This document shows positions 35,245-44,850 of a stretch of DNA of 64,000 bases, piece after piece. Position numbers and translations under genes: made by a program. Under the pieces are notes generated by a model. The model was not told where the DNA came from. It did not search any database and worked only from the letters and a program-made list of their open reading frames with translations. The stretch is taken from contig CAWCMS010000001.1 of assembly GCA_963796675.1 (NCBI GenBank), positions 516,365 to 580,364 on the forward strand, read 5' to 3'. Within the stretch, counting starts at the first letter, position 1. Every line of letters starts with the position of its first letter. The DNA comes from CAWCDJ01 sp963796675. GTDB lineage: Bacteria; Acidobacteriota; Terriglobia; Bryobacterales; Bryobacteraceae.

Positions 35245-36108
35245 ATGGGCTGGCGCAACCTGCTTGCATCGACCATGGGGCTCGTGACCTGCCTATGCGC
35301 GCTATTCGGCTTTCAGAATTTCCGAAAACCCTGGCGCGAATATCCGGCGTTTGAGTACAACGATTTCCCGATCCCGCCGGATTATCAGGAAAAGACGGAA
35401 TACGTTTTCGCGCGTCTGATGTATCCGAATGCGCCCTTCGCTCGCGGCGGCCGCGGCGGGTTCCGCCGCTTTGGCTTCGGAGCCGACTGGCACCAGGGCG
35501 GACGCGGCGTATTCTGGACCATGGACTATCCCCGCTCGGACCGGCACTTTTCGCTGGCGCTGCGCCGGTTGACGCGGATCTCCGTGCGTTCCGTCGAGCA
35601 GCCGATCAATCTCGACGAGCACGACCAGTTCGACTGGCCGTGGCTCTACGCGGTGGAGGTGGGCCACTGGAACCTGACCGACGAGCAGGCGAAGAGCCTG
35701 CGGGAATATCTGCTGCGCGGCGGATTCCTGATGGTGGACGATTTCCACGGCGGCTTCGAGTGGGACATCTTCGCCGCCAGCATGAAGCGCGTGTTTCCCG
35801 ACCGGGAGATCGTGGAGATCGATAGCAAAGATCCGATTTTCCACGTGCTTTACGACCTGGATGACAAATACCAGGTGCCCGGCGCGCAGTACATTCGCTC
35901 CGGCCTGACGTACGAGCGCGCCGATGGATTTCCCGAGCACTGGCGGGGGATCTACGACGACAAGGGGCGCCTGATGGTGACGATCTGCTTCAATGTAGAT
36001 CTGGGTGATTCATGGGAACATGCCGACAATCCGGAGTACCCGCAACGATTCTCGGCGCTCGGGATGCGGATCGGCATCAACTACGTCGCCTACGCAATGA
36101 GTCATTGA
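35245..36108 (+). CDS. DUF4159 domain protein (first of a tandem pair)
   Basis: 287 residues. A hydrophobic N-terminus (MGWRNLLASTMGLVTCLCAL) is probably a signal or anchor. FEYNDFPIPPDYQEKTEYVF, WTMDYPRSDRHFSLALRRLT, LREYLLRGGFLMVDDFHGGF and EHWRGIYDDKGRLMVTICFN are typical of DUF4159, a family common in Acidobacteria, Planctomycetes and Bacteroidetes near aerotolerance/MoxR-type operons. Its fold suggests a glutamine-amidotransferase-like domain without proven activity. It ends in a TTGA overlap with a paralog, so the two are coupled. Confidence 0.82.
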   Translation: MGWRNLLASTMGLVTCLCALFGFQNFRKPWREYPAFEYNDFPIPPDYQEKTEYVFARLMYPNAPFARGGRGGFRRFGFGADWHQGGRGVFWTMDYPRSDRHFSLALRRLTRISVRSVEQPINLDEHDQFDWPWLYAVEVGHWNLTDEQAKSLREYLLRGGFLMVDDFHGGFEWDIFAASMKRVFPDREIVEIDSKDPIFHVLYDLDDKYQVPGAQYIRSGLTYERADGFPEHWRGIYDDKGRLMVTICFNVDLGDSWEHADNPEYPQRFSALGMRIGINYVAYAMSH

Positions 36109-36923
36109 CGGCGCGCGCCGCGCTCGCCGGTTTGCTGGCGCTCGCCTGCCTGGGTACGGCTCTGGCATTCCAACGGCCTTTCCGGCAGTTTCCCGGCGTG
36201 GAGTACGAGAATTTCCCGCTGCCTCCCGATTGGAGCGAGAAAACGGAATTCGCGTTCGCCCGCCTGATGTATCCGTCGGAACGGCTGGGGATTCCATTAC
36301 GGCGATGATTGGACGAAGGGGCAATCGAACTGGACGAACGACTACCCCCGCTCGGACCGCCATTTCGTTACCGCCTTGCGCCGCCTGACGCGCGTCCACG
36401 CGCGCTCGGTCGAGCAGCCCGTCAATCTGGATGAAGGCGACGCAGTACAACTGGCCGTGGCTCTACGCGGTCGAGGCCGGGCACTGGAAGTTGACCGACG
36501 CGCAGGCGCGCAGCCTGCGCGAATACCTGCTGCGCGGCGGCTTCTTCATGTGCGACGACTTCCGCGGCACGACCGAGTGGGAGATCTTCGCGGACAGCAT
36601 GAAGCGCGTCTTCCCGGACCGCCCCATCGTCGAAATCGATGACGAGGATCCGATCTTCCACACCGTCTACGACCTGCGACCAGCGCTACCAGGTGCCCGG
36701 CGCGCAGTATCTGTACTCCGACCGGCTGTCCGAAAAGGACGGCCGATCCCGCACTGGCGCGGCATCTACGACGACGAGGGCCGCCTGATGGTGGCGATCT
36801 GCTTCAACATGGATCTGGGCGATTCCTGGGAGTGGGCCGACGATCCCCGCGTATCCCGAGCGATTTTCCGCGCTCGGCATTCGCATCGGCGTGAACTACG
36901 TGGTCTACGCCATGACGCACTAA
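36105..36923 (+). CDS. DUF4159 domain protein (second copy), frameshifted
   Basis: The TTG start at 36105 overlaps the previous stop. The N-terminus reads LTARAALAGLLALACLGTAL, a hydrophobic signal. It then repeats the first copy almost segment by segment: YENFPLPPDWSEKTEFAFAR, NLDEGD, WPWLYAVEAGHWKLTDAQAR, LREYLLRGGFFMCDDFRGTT, HWRGIYDDEGRLMVAICFNM and a YVVYAMTH end (first copy YVAYAMSH). Single-base errors near 36295, 36435, 36680, 36745 and 36850 split it. It is probably an intact tandem duplicate in the organism. It ends in a 4-bp convergent overlap with the aldolase gene. Confidence 0.75.
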
Positions 36924-37858
36924 GTCTCCGAAGGGAACAAATCGGGCATCAGCCTACGGGCGATCGGCCGGAGCCGCACCGCCTCCTCTTCGGGAATCCA
37001 CGAATACGGCCAGCGCAGCCGCGTACCGATGCCGGCCCACCCGCCGATCGCGGCCAGCAGTTTATCGAGTCCCTGGTTGGCGATTCCGCGATCGCGGCGA
37101 AAGGGCAGGATACAGTCGGACATGAATCGCTGGATGCGCCTTTCCAGGTCCAGGGCGCCGGCAGGATCGCTAGTGATTTGGCGGTTCCACCGCACTGCCC
37201 CTGCCGGGCTGAGGCAGGCCACGTTCGAATAGGCCCCATCCGCGCCATTCAAGATTCCCGTGGCGAGTTCGTGGCCCGGCACGAAGAGCGACAGCCCGGG
37301 ACAGTGCCGCAGGAAATCCCGGCACCATTCGGCCTCGCTGTGCGGCACTTTGACTCCGATGAGCGAGGGCACGGAGCGAGCGAGCAGACCGAAATCGGGC
37401 GGCGACAATACCCGCTTCGCATGCGGCGGGTTGTACAGGACCAGAGGAAGCGGCGCGGCTTCTTCGGCAACCTTGGCGAGAAACCGCACCGCCTCCTCAT
37501 CGGTGAGCGGGAACCAGTCGGGCAGAATCACCTGGATGGCCGAGGGGCACAGTCCCCGAACGCGGCGAATCCGTTCCAGCGTGGTCTGCGCACTCATGTG
37601 CGATGCGCCGGCCTGCCACGGCATCCCCGCCCGCTCGCACTTTTCGGCCAACACGGCGTGAATGCGGTCGAACTCCTCTTCCGATTGCGCGTAGAATTCG
37701 CAAGCGGTGCCATTCGAGTAAACGCCCGCGACACCGGAAGCGGCCAGCGCCTCGATTTCCTCCTCCAGCCGGGTCCAGGCGATGGAGTCATCAGGCTCGA
37801 GCGGCAGTAGCAGCGTACCCCACGTGCCACGAAGGGTGGATCCGGAACAGGGCTTCAT
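36920..37858 (-). CDS. DapA/NanA-family aldolase (second paralog)
   Basis: 312 residues. The Schiff-base lysine is in SLIGVKVPHSEAEW and the catalytic tyrosine in LVLYNPPHAKR. The carboxylate-binding loop, normally GTTGE, reads YSNGTACEFYAQSEEEF here. It differs clearly from the aldolase at 16528-17454 and is not part of an obvious sugar operon, lying between DUF4159 and iron genes. Substrate unknown; dihydrodipicolinate synthase proper is unlikely given the altered loop. Sequence quality is good. Confidence 0.8.
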   Translation of the reverse strand: MKPCSGSTLRGTWGTLLLPLEPDDSIAWTRLEEEIEALAASGVAGVYSNGTACEFYAQSEEEFDRIHAVLAEKCERAGMPWQAGASHMSAQTTLERIRRVRGLCPSAIQVILPDWFPLTDEEAVRFLAKVAEEAAPLPLVLYNPPHAKRVLSPPDFGLLARSVPSLIGVKVPHSEAEWCRDFLRHCPGLSLFVPGHELATGILNGADGAYSNVACLSPAGAVRWNRQITSDPAGALDLERRIQRFMSDCILPFRRDRGIANQGLDKLLAAIGGWAGIGTRLRWPYSWIPEEEAVRLRPIARRLMPDLFPSET

Positions 37859-37875
37859 GCGGAGAGCTCAGGATA

Positions 37876-38562
37876 TCAGACGTCCGCCCAGCGGCGCAGC
37901 AGGTTGTGATAGACGCCGGTCAGTTGCACCGCCGAAGGATGATTCGCCATATCGGCGTTCAGCCGCTGGATGGCCACATCGAGATCGAACAGCAGAGTGC
38001 GCTCGCCGTCGTCGCGGACCATGCTCTGGATCCAGAAGAACGACGCGACTGCGCGCCCCCCGCGTCACCGGACGCACGTGATGCAGGCTGGTGGCGGGGT
38101 AGAGAATCATGTGGCCGGCGGGCAGCTTGACGCTGTGCGTGCCGTAGGTGTCTTCCACCACCAGCTCGCCGCCATCGTATTCTTCGGGCGCGGCGAAAAA
38201 CAGCGTCGCGGAAAGATCGGTGCGGATGCGGTGGCCGCGTGCCCGGTCACCTGGCGGATGGCATTGTCCACGTGCGTGCCGAACGATTGCCCGCCCTGGT
38301 AGCGGTTGAACAGCGGCGGAAAGACTCGCGCCGGCAAGCGCCGCCGAGATGAACAGCGCATTCTGCTCGAGGCGCCGAGAGAATCATAGCGCCCAACTCC
38401 GCGGCCGCCGGCGGATCCTTCCGGAAGCTGCATATTGTCCTTGGTGCGCGCGGATTGGTGGCCGGCGGTCACGCGGCCGTCCACCCATTCCGCCTGGTCG
38501 AGAATCTGCCGCGCGCGCGCGACCTGCCCGGCAGTCAGTACATCGGGAATCGGTAGTAGCAT
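37876..38562 (-). CDS. PiuC-type Fe(II)/2-oxoglutarate (PKHD) hydroxylase, frameshifted
   Basis: Start MLLPIPDVLTAGQVARARQI at 38562, stop at 37876; about 226 residues when joined, the PiuC length. EWVDGRVTAGHQSARTKDNM and NRYQGGQSFGTHVDNAIRQV (iron-binding H and D) are PKHD signatures, and VEDTYGTHSVKLPAGHMILY then YPATSLHHVRPVTRGARSR carry the second histidine and arginine. Breaks near 38065, 38235 and 38350. PiuC is usually Fur-regulated and next to a siderophore receptor, as here (16 bp after it). It may process a siderophore or protect the receptor pathway; the role is not proven in any species. Confidence 0.85.
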
Positions 38563-38577
38563 GGGGGTCTCGGTTTT

Positions 38578-41052
38578 TCAGAATTTGAACTTCAATCCGA
38601 TCAGCGCCGAACGGCCGGGCCCCAGCACGATGTGGGCGGGATGCAGCTCATCGTAGTAGTAGCGGTTGGCGAGGTTGGCCAGTTGACTTGCAGGTCGACA
38701 TGCTCGGCCAGCGGATGCTCGGCCATCGCGTTGAACACCCAGTAGCCGGGCACCTGCTTTGACCAGGCCCGTGGCGGGATCGAAAGGCGCGGTCGAACTG
38801 GCCGTGCGGCTGGAGACGAAGTTCCCGCCGAAGCCGGTGTCCCAGTGGCCCGGCAGGGTCCAGGTGCTCCAGAAGTTGAAGCGTGTTGCGCGGCACGTTC
38901 GCAAGCTGCGCGCCGACCGCCGCCGGGTAGTAGTTGGAGCTGATCAGCGTCGCATCCAGATTGGCGTAGCTGGCCATGATGTCCCAGCGGGTGGTCAGCC
39001 GCGCATGCGCTTCGACCTCGGCGCCGTTCACGCGCTGCGTGCCCGCCAGCACATTCAGCAGCGGAATTGGTGGGATCCGGCTCCCGGGCGTTCAGCTTGG
39101 TGGTCTGGAAAAGGGCGGCGCGCAGCGACAGGCGGCTGTTCGGGAAGTCCCACTTGGTGCCGAATTCGTAAGTCCGGTTTTTCTCCGGCGGCAGACTGGC
39201 GGTCGACGCGCTGAGCGAGAGCGATTCCGCCGACGGGTTGAACGACGTGCCCGCGTCGAAATAAATGCTGCCGATCGAAACCGGCTTGTAGACCGCGGCC
39301 GCCCGCCAGCTGGGCATATTCGTCCACGCGATGGTAGGACGAAGCGGGCGCGACGAATCTGGATTGTAGTCCGTGTCGAAACGGTCCCAGCGGAAGCCGC
39401 CGGAGAAATTCCAGTGGCGGCCGATCTTCACGGTGTCGAGCACGTAGGCGGCGGCGGTCAACGAGCGGGTAGTGACGATCGATGTGGTGGCAGCAGTGCC
39501 GGAGAAGGTCTGGTCGGGATCGGGATTGAGCAGGCTCGTGGTAGGGACGTTGGTCCAGGTGGGCCGGCGTGGGGTCGGAAGTCTCGCGGCCGGCTTCGAC
39601 TCCCGCCACCAGGTCGTGCCGGATGCCGGCAGTTTGGAAGTGCGCCGTGAGATCCAGTTGTTCGTCGAGGAAGCTCTCCACGCTGTTGACGCCGATTTCG
39701 TGCCGCGTGACACCAGAATGGAACTCAGCGGAGTCGCAAGCGTCGTCCCGGCGGGAATCTGGGCCTCGGTGATCAGCGCATCGCGCACGTAGTTCGCAAA
39801 ACGCATCTGGTTGCGCAGGGAAATATGGCTGTTCACATCGTGCTCCACCCTCGCGGTGCCGATGTCGTCGTAGGTGCGGAGATAGTTGCCGTTGCTGGAA
39901 CCCGTAATAGTTGCGCGCGGTCGACCGGCGCGGGCCCGTTGAACAGCCAGGGCACTGCCGTAATCGGGATTATCGTCGGCATTCTGATGGAAGTAGCTGA
40001 GGGTCCATCGCGTAGGGGTTCCGAGTCCGAACGCGAGCGACGGCGCGATGCCGAAGCGACGATTTTCGGCCACATCGCGCCCGGCGACGTTGCCTTCATC
40101 GCCCATGACGTTCAGGCGGAACGCGGCACCTTTGCCGAGCCAGGAGACCGGCCGGTCGACGTCGAGGGTTAGCCGGCGGGTGAGGTCGGTGCCGATATCG
40201 AGATCGCCCGAGACGAACTTCGTCAAGCCGGGCAGCCTTGGTCGCCTGGTTGACCACGCCGCCGGTGGAGCCGCGGCCGAAGGTCACCGACGAAGGCCCT
40301 TGCAGCACCTCGACTTCCTGGGTGTTGAAGGGATCGCGGTAGTAGCTGCCGAAATCGCGCATGCCGTCGATGAAGAGATCGTTGCGGGCGGTGAAGCCGC
40401 GAATGGTGAGATTGTCGCCCTGTGCGCCGCCTTCGCCGGCCGCCAGGCTGATGCCGGCCACGTTGCGCAGCGCGTCGCGCAGAGTGGTCACGCCCTGCTG
40501 CTGCATGACCTGCTGCGAGACGGCAGTAATGGTCTGCGGCGTCTCGAGCGGCAGTTGCGCGTATTTGGGCGTCGAGGCCGAGAGCGCCTCGACGCTGGCA
40601 GTCACTTCGACCACGGAAGAGACGCTCGCCAGGTCCAGAGTCACGGCAGTGGCGGAAGTGAAACGGAAGGCGAGGCCCGTGCCGGCGAGCAGCTTTTCCA
40701 GGGCCGCCTCGGGATCGTATTGGCCGGTTACGCCGGGGGAATGGATCACGCGAAGCTCTTCGCGGGAGAATCCGACAGTCAGACCAGTGACCTGTTCGAA
40801 CGCCGGAGCGACGGATTCGAGCAGTCCCGCCGGTATGTCAAAGGAACGGGGTGCTTGCGAAATCTGCGTCCGCGACACCGGTCGCGGCGCGGTTTGCGCC
40901 ATGGCCACGTTGATGGTCCGGGTGCCGACGGCGGAGTATGCCACCAGCGATCCCATGGCTACCCAACGGTATGCGACCGGCCAACTGTTCCGGGTGCCGG
41001 TCCCGCTATTTCCCCTCTTGTCGGTCGTCTTCGTCTTGATCCTGAACTTCAT
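38578..41052 (-). CDS. TonB-dependent siderophore receptor with STN domain, frameshifted in its barrel
   Basis: About 820 residues when joined. The basic N-terminal leader MKFRIKTKTTDKRG and a hydrophobic segment form a long signal. A secretin/TonB short N-terminal (STN) domain lies at about 70-150 (FDIPAGLLESVAPAFEQVTG, VTGQYDPEAALEKLLAGTGL). The plug follows (QQQGVTTLRDALRNVAGISL, NLTIRGFTARNDLFIDGMRD, EVLQGPSSVTFGRGSTGGVV), then a barrel ending LIGLKFKF. The first 270 residues are clean and the barrel is broken repeatedly. STN domains occur in receptors that signal to an anti-sigma factor, but no FecI/FecR genes are near. Probably Fur-controlled. Confidence 0.9.
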
Positions 41053-41095
41053 TCCCTTCCTCCTGGACAGTCCTCGAGCGTTACTCCTGGAAAGG

Positions 41096-41123
41096 CGGCA
41101 TTCCCAGACAGCGAAGGATGCCG
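41096..41123. repeat. Hairpin in the siderophore-receptor leader
   Basis: CGGCATTCC at 41096-41104 pairs with GGATGCCG at 41116-41123 with one bulged base. It lies in the 5' untranslated region of the receptor gene. Confidence 0.35.
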
Positions 41124-41147
41124 TTTTACAGGCTTGGAATTCCGGCG

Positions 41148-41173
41148 GGCGACCTTATAATGAAGGGGTCGCC
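41148..41173. repeat. Inverted repeat between fur and the siderophore receptor
   Basis: GGCGACC (41148-41154) and GGTCGCC (41167-41173), perfect arms around an AT-rich 12-base loop that contains TTATAATG. It could be an operator over a promoter -10 or an RNA hairpin. Confidence 0.4.
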
Positions 41174-41194
41174 AACCTTACGTGTTGTCGATTG

Positions 41195-41237
41195 ACCGGT
41201 CTCCACGGCGCTTCGCCAAAGATTCGTGGAGACCGGT
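41195..41237. terminator. Thirteen-base perfect hairpin downstream of fur
   Basis: ACCGGTCTCCACG (41195-41207) and CGTGGAGACCGGT (41225-41237) form an uninterrupted 13-bp stem with a 17-base loop, 14 bp after the fur stop. The T-rich side (TTTCTGTTT) is on the plus strand, opposite to fur, so it is a hairpin stop or an attenuator, not a textbook terminator. Confidence 0.5.
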
Positions 41238-41251
41238 TTCTGTTTGGCGGC

Positions 41252-41744
41252 TTAACGCAAAGGCGTTTCCGCATCCTTCTGGTTTCCGAGTGGATCGATC
41301 GCAGGTGCCGCACAAATACGACAGGCGCCTCCGACCTCCAGGCGGACCACCCGGACCGCAAACCCAGTCTCTTTCGCGATCTCCGTCTTCAGGTGCTCAA
41401 AGAGCGGAGCTGGTGAATTCCTCGATCCGCCCGCAGCGAAAACAGGCCATGTGGATGTGATCGCGTTCGGGCTTGCGTTCGTAAAAATGCTTCTCCCCCT
41501 CCAGATGCATGAGATCGAGTTCGTCGATCAGCCTCAATTTTTTTAGCAGGGCGATGGTGCGATACACCGTGGCGCGGTTGAGACCAGGCTCGCGCACACG
41601 AGCCCGTGCGAGCAGGGAATCGGCGTCCAGATGCTCCTCGGCTTCCTGAATGACTTCGAGCACGGCACGCCGCTGCGCGGTCACGCGAATTCCGCGAGAT
41701 GCCAATTCGTCCAGCAGGGAACGGCGGTGGGGAACAGAGCTCAT
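41252..41744 (-). CDS. fur: Fur-family metal-responsive regulator, one frameshift
   Basis: Joining the two frames at about 41400 gives exactly 163 residues. N-terminal winged helix: SRGIRVTAQRRAVLEVIQEA, LNRATVYRTIALLKKLRLID. Metal-binding region: KHFYERKPERDHIHMACFRC (HxH and first CxxC), and after the shift LFEHLKTEIAKETGFAVRVV and CRIC, the second zinc pair. One extra base in the stretch CACCAGCTCCGCT stops the frame at 41397. Whether Fur, Zur or PerR cannot be read directly; the adjacent siderophore receptor and PiuC favour Fur. A good promoter and an overlapping double palindrome lie upstream. Confidence 0.85.
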
Positions 41745-41863
41745 CGTTGATCCCCCAGATGCGAATCAGTTGCATTAGATCGCACGGACATCGTCGCTGC
41801 ACCCCGCTTCTTGCGAACCATTCGCAGAATTTAACACAATACCGCTCGGGAACCCTTCGCTAC

Positions 41864-41892
41864 ATGGTAAGAAACGACTTTCCAGATGTCAA
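41864..41892 (-). promoter_or_regulatory. Promoter of fur
   Basis: On the minus strand TTGACA (41892-41887), 17 bp, TACCAT (41869-41864). About 120 bases separate it from the start codon. Confidence 0.6.
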
Positions 41893-41901
41893 CGAAAATA
41901 G

Positions 41902-41918
41902 GCAACTGAGTTGCAACT
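41902..41918. promoter_or_regulatory. Overlapping palindromes upstream of fur
   Basis: GCAACT-G-AGTTGC (41902-41914) overlaps AGTTGCAACT (41909-41918), giving three alternating half-sites of TTGCAACT type, 9 bp upstream of the fur -35. Alternating half-sites of this kind are usual for Fur-family operators, so autoregulation is plausible. The rest of the 299-bp gap 41745-42043 shows nothing else. Confidence 0.45.
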
Positions 41919-42043
41919 GATGTCAGGTTCCGCGCTATGGCGGATCCGCGGTATGGAAGTGTCCGACAAGCGGAGAGGGCTCCGCGGCTACCCACTGCGT
42001 GGCGGAGGGAAGTTTTGCCACTGATTTGCGAAAGGCCGAAGCC

Positions 42044-42388
42044 CTAGCGCAGATAGGCGTCGTCGCCGCGCTGCCAGTCTTCCCGCGCAGGCGAGAAAAC
42101 ATCGACCACCGTAGCTGTCTTCGAGCGCGACCACGCCGTGCGGAACGTTCGGCGGAATCGACAGCGACTGGCCGGCGCGCACCACCATTTCCTGCCCTCC
42201 ATGTGGAACACGAGCGCGCCGCGCTCCACGGTCGCGACCTGTTCATGTACATGGTGATGCTCCGGAACCACCGCGCCCTGCCTGAGTTCCAGCCGCGCGA
42301 TGGTCAGGTTCGTGGTGTGAATCGCGCGCCGGCTGACCAGCGGATTCAACTGCTCAGCGGGCATCTGGTTCCAGTCATAGTGGGCCAT
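42044..42388 (-). CDS. Small cupin-domain protein, frameshifted
   Basis: About 114 residues. MAHYDWNQMPAEQLNPLVSR, then VVPEHHHVHEQVATVERGAL (metal-binding His cluster of cupin motif 1). After shifts it reads MVVRAGQSLSIPPNVPHGVV (cupin motif 2), and the end is VDVFSPAREDWQRGDDAYLR. Single-domain cupins of this type are metal-dependent small-molecule or sugar enzymes or binders. It is divergent from rmlA with 12 bp between starts. The product and role in the polysaccharide cluster are unknown. Confidence 0.75.
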   Translation of the reverse strand: MAHYDWNQMPAEQLNPLVSRRAIHTTNLTIARLELRQGAVVPEHHHVHEQVATVERGALVFHMEGRKWWCAPASRCRFRRTFRTAWSRSKTATVVDVFSPAREDWQRGDDAYLR

Positions 42389-42400
42389 GGCAGGTATTGT

Positions 42401-43186
42401 ATGATGAAAATGCTTATGAAGGGCGTCGTTCTCGCCGGCGGCACGGGCAGCCGGCTGTTTCCCCTGACCAAAATCACCAACAAGCATCTGCTGCCGATTT
42501 ACGACAAGCCGATGATTTACTACCCGATCCAGACGCTGGTGGATGCGGGCATCCGGGACATCCTGATCGTGACCGGCGGCCGGAATTCCGGCGATTTTCT
42601 GCGCCTGCTGGCCAACGGCAAGCAATTCGGCCTGAAGCATATCGACTACACCTACCAGGAAGGCGAAGGCGGCATCGCCGACGCGCTGGCGCTGGCCGAA
42701 CATTTCGCCGACGGCAGAAGATCTGCGTGGTGCTGGGCGACAACATCATCGAAGGCGACATCCGCGAGGCCGCCGAGCATTTCCGGCAACAGCAGCGAGG
42801 GCGCCCACATCCTGCTGAAGGAAGTGCACGACGCCGAGCGCTTCGGCGTGGCCGAAGTGGCCGGCGGCCGCATCGTCGGGATCGAGGAGAAGCCGCGAGC
42901 AGCCGAAATCGAATTACGCGGTGACCGGCATCTACATGTACGACGCCACGGTCTTCGACAAGATCCGGACGCTGGTGCCATCCGGCCGCGGCGAACTGGA
43001 AATCACCGACGTCAACAACGCCTACATCCGGGAAGGCACCATGACCTTCTCGTTCCTGGACGGCTGGTGGACCGACGCCGGCACGTTCGATTCGCTGCTG
43101 CGCGCCGCCAATCTGGTGGCGCAGTCCGCGAACAAGGCGAAAGTCGCCGACGGGCAGAGCCCGATTGCGGAAGGAGCCGCGCCTGA
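42401..43186 (+). CDS. rmlA: Glucose-1-phosphate thymidylyltransferase, frameshifted
   Basis: Start at 42401 or the in-frame ATG 42416 (MKGVVLAGGTGSRLFPLTKI). NKHLLPIYDKPMIYYPIQTL, YQEGEGGIADALALAEHFAD, CVVLGDNIIEGD, ERFGVAEVAGGRIVGIEEKP and TFSFLDGWWTDAGTFDSLLR follow across frame changes near 42717, 42795 and 42898. It makes dTDP-glucose from dTTP and glucose 1-phosphate, the first step of dTDP-rhamnose synthesis. The stop at 43184-43186 overlapping the next ATG is my best guess; the 3' end is uncertain because of indels. Confidence 0.88.
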   Translation: MMKMLMKGVVLAGGTGSRLFPLTKITNKHLLPIYDKPMIYYPIQTLVDAGIRDILIVTGGRNSGDFLRLLANGKQFGLKHIDYTYQEGEGGIADALALAEHFADGRRSAWCWATTSSKATSARPPSISGNSSEGAHILLKEVHDAERFGVAEVAGGRIVGIEEKPRAAEIELRGDRHLHVRRHGLRQDPDAGAIRPRRTGNHRRQQRLHPGRHHDLLVPGRLVDRRRHVRFAAARRQSGGAVREQGESRRRAEPDCGRSRA

Positions 43187-43769
43187 TGGCGGACGGAACA
43201 TCAGCGGCAGCCCGGTCGCTGGCTACGGCGGAGGCCTGCAGCTGGCATACCGGAATGCGAAAAGGGCATCGGCGAGGTGATCCTGGCGCCGGATTCGCCG
43301 AACCTGATCGCGGGCGTGCGGATGCAGCCGTTCCCGCTCTGGCCGGACGACCGCGGCTATTTTCTCGAAGTGCAGCGCATGGGCGTGGGCCTGGCCGGCG
43401 CATTTCCCGCCAGAAACCACGCAGATTTCGGCGGCCCTGAATTATCCCGGGCACCATCAAGGCGTTCCACTTCCATCTCCACCAGACCGATTGCTGGACT
43501 CCGGCGCAGGGCATGTTGCAGGTGGCGCTGGTGGATCTGCGGCCGGAATCGCCGACTTTCGGCGCGCGCAACACGCTGTACGTGGGCGCGCTGCGGCCCT
43601 GGCAGATCCTGATTCCGCCGGGCGTCGGCCCACGGCTACAAGGTGATCGGCACGGAAGCCGCGCTGCTGGTCTACGCTGACCGACCGCTTCTACAATCCG
43701 CAGGACGAAGGCCGCATCCCGCACAACGATCCGTCCATCCAGTACGATTGGGAAACGCAGCATAAGTGA
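43186..43769 (+). CDS. rmlC: dTDP-4-dehydrorhamnose 3,5-epimerase-like, frameshifted
   Basis: ATG 43186 overlaps a TGA (TGATG); ATG 43254 is an alternative start. VILAPDSPNLIAGVRMQPFP, LWPDDRGYFLEVQRMGVGLA, then after shifts IKAFHFHLHQTDCWTPAQGM, VALVDLRPESPTFGARNTLY, GYKVIGTEAALLVY and FYNPQDEGRIPHNDPSIQYD. These are RmlC cupin signatures including the HFH and DRFYNP/DEGRIPHND tail. It epimerises dTDP-4-keto-6-deoxyglucose toward dTDP-rhamnose. rmlB and rmlD are not in the window. Confidence 0.85.
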
Positions 43770-43800
43770 GGACGGCCTTCACGGCCGGATCGTAGAGTCG

Positions 43801-44850
43801 ATGCGCGTCGCGATTGAAGCCGCTTCGCTGGCGCTGACCAGCGGCGGATTGGCGCGTTATACGTCCGAATTGAGCCTCGCGCTGGCGCGCAGTTTTCCCG
43901 AAGACGAATTCTTCCTGATCTCCGACCAGCCTTTTTCCATGCCCGCCGGCGCGCCCGCCAACCTGCGCCGCGGCGGCACTCCGCGCAACATGCTGGAGCG
44001 CCGCTGGTGGCTCTGGGGACTCGCGCGCGAAATGGGCCGGCTGGGCGCGGACCTGGTTCACGGCCCCGATTTCGCCGTCCCTTATCTCCGGCGCCGGCCC
44101 AGCGTGCTCACCCTGCACGATCTCTCGCCGTGGATGGACAAGGCTGGCATCACGCCGCCGACCGCGTCCGCCGCCGCACTCCGGTGCTGCTTCGAACTGG
44201 GGCTGGCGACCATGGTCATCACGCCGGGCGAGACGGTCCGCAAGCAGGCCATCGAGCGCTTCCGCCTGCCGCCCGAGCGGGTGGCCGCATTGCCGGAAGC
44301 CGCGGCTTCCTGGTTCCGGCCGGCGCCGGCGCCGGCGCCGCCGTACTTTCTTTTCGTCGGAACGCTGGAGCCGCGCAAGAACCTGCCGGTGCTGGTGGAA
44401 GCCTGGCGGGAAGTCGCGGACAGCGATCCCGGCCGACCTGGTGATCGCGGGCCGCGGCGCGCGCCGACGCTCCCGAAATTCGAGCGAAGAACCCGGCCTG
44501 CGCTTCTGGGCGAAGTGCCGGACGCGGAGCTGCCCGCGCTGTATTCCGGCGCGCTCGCGTTCGTCTACCCGTCGCTGTACGAAGGCTTCGGCCTGCCCGT
44601 GCTGGAAGCCATGCAGTGCGGCGCCTGGTGATCGCGTCGCGCGCGGTGGAAGAAGCGGCGGGCGACGCCGCGATCTATGCCGATGACGCGGCGGGAATTG
44701 CCGCCGCCATGCGGCAGGCTGCAAGCTTGCGCCGAATGGCGCGCCGAACTCGGCAGCGGTCCCTGGCGCGGGCGCGGGAATTTTCCTGGGAGCGCGCCGC
44801 CCCGCTGACCCACCAGGTCTACGGAAGCGCGGAGGCGCTTTGGACGCTGA
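43801..44850 (+). CDS. Family 4-type glycosyltransferase, frameshifted at 3' half
   Basis: The first 200 residues are clean: MRVAIEAASLALTSGGLARY (acceptor domain start), DLVHGPDFAVPYLRRRPSVL, LTLHDLSPWMDKAGITPPTA. The donor domain starts at PYFLFVGTLEPRKNLPVLVE and holds LPALYSGALAFVYPSLYEGF-GLPVLEAM, the classical GT4 donor motif (E..GLPVLEA). Indels near 44422, 44455, 44508 and 44628. GT-B fold, using a nucleotide sugar to extend the repeat unit on the inner face of the membrane. Stop position approximate. Confidence 0.85.
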
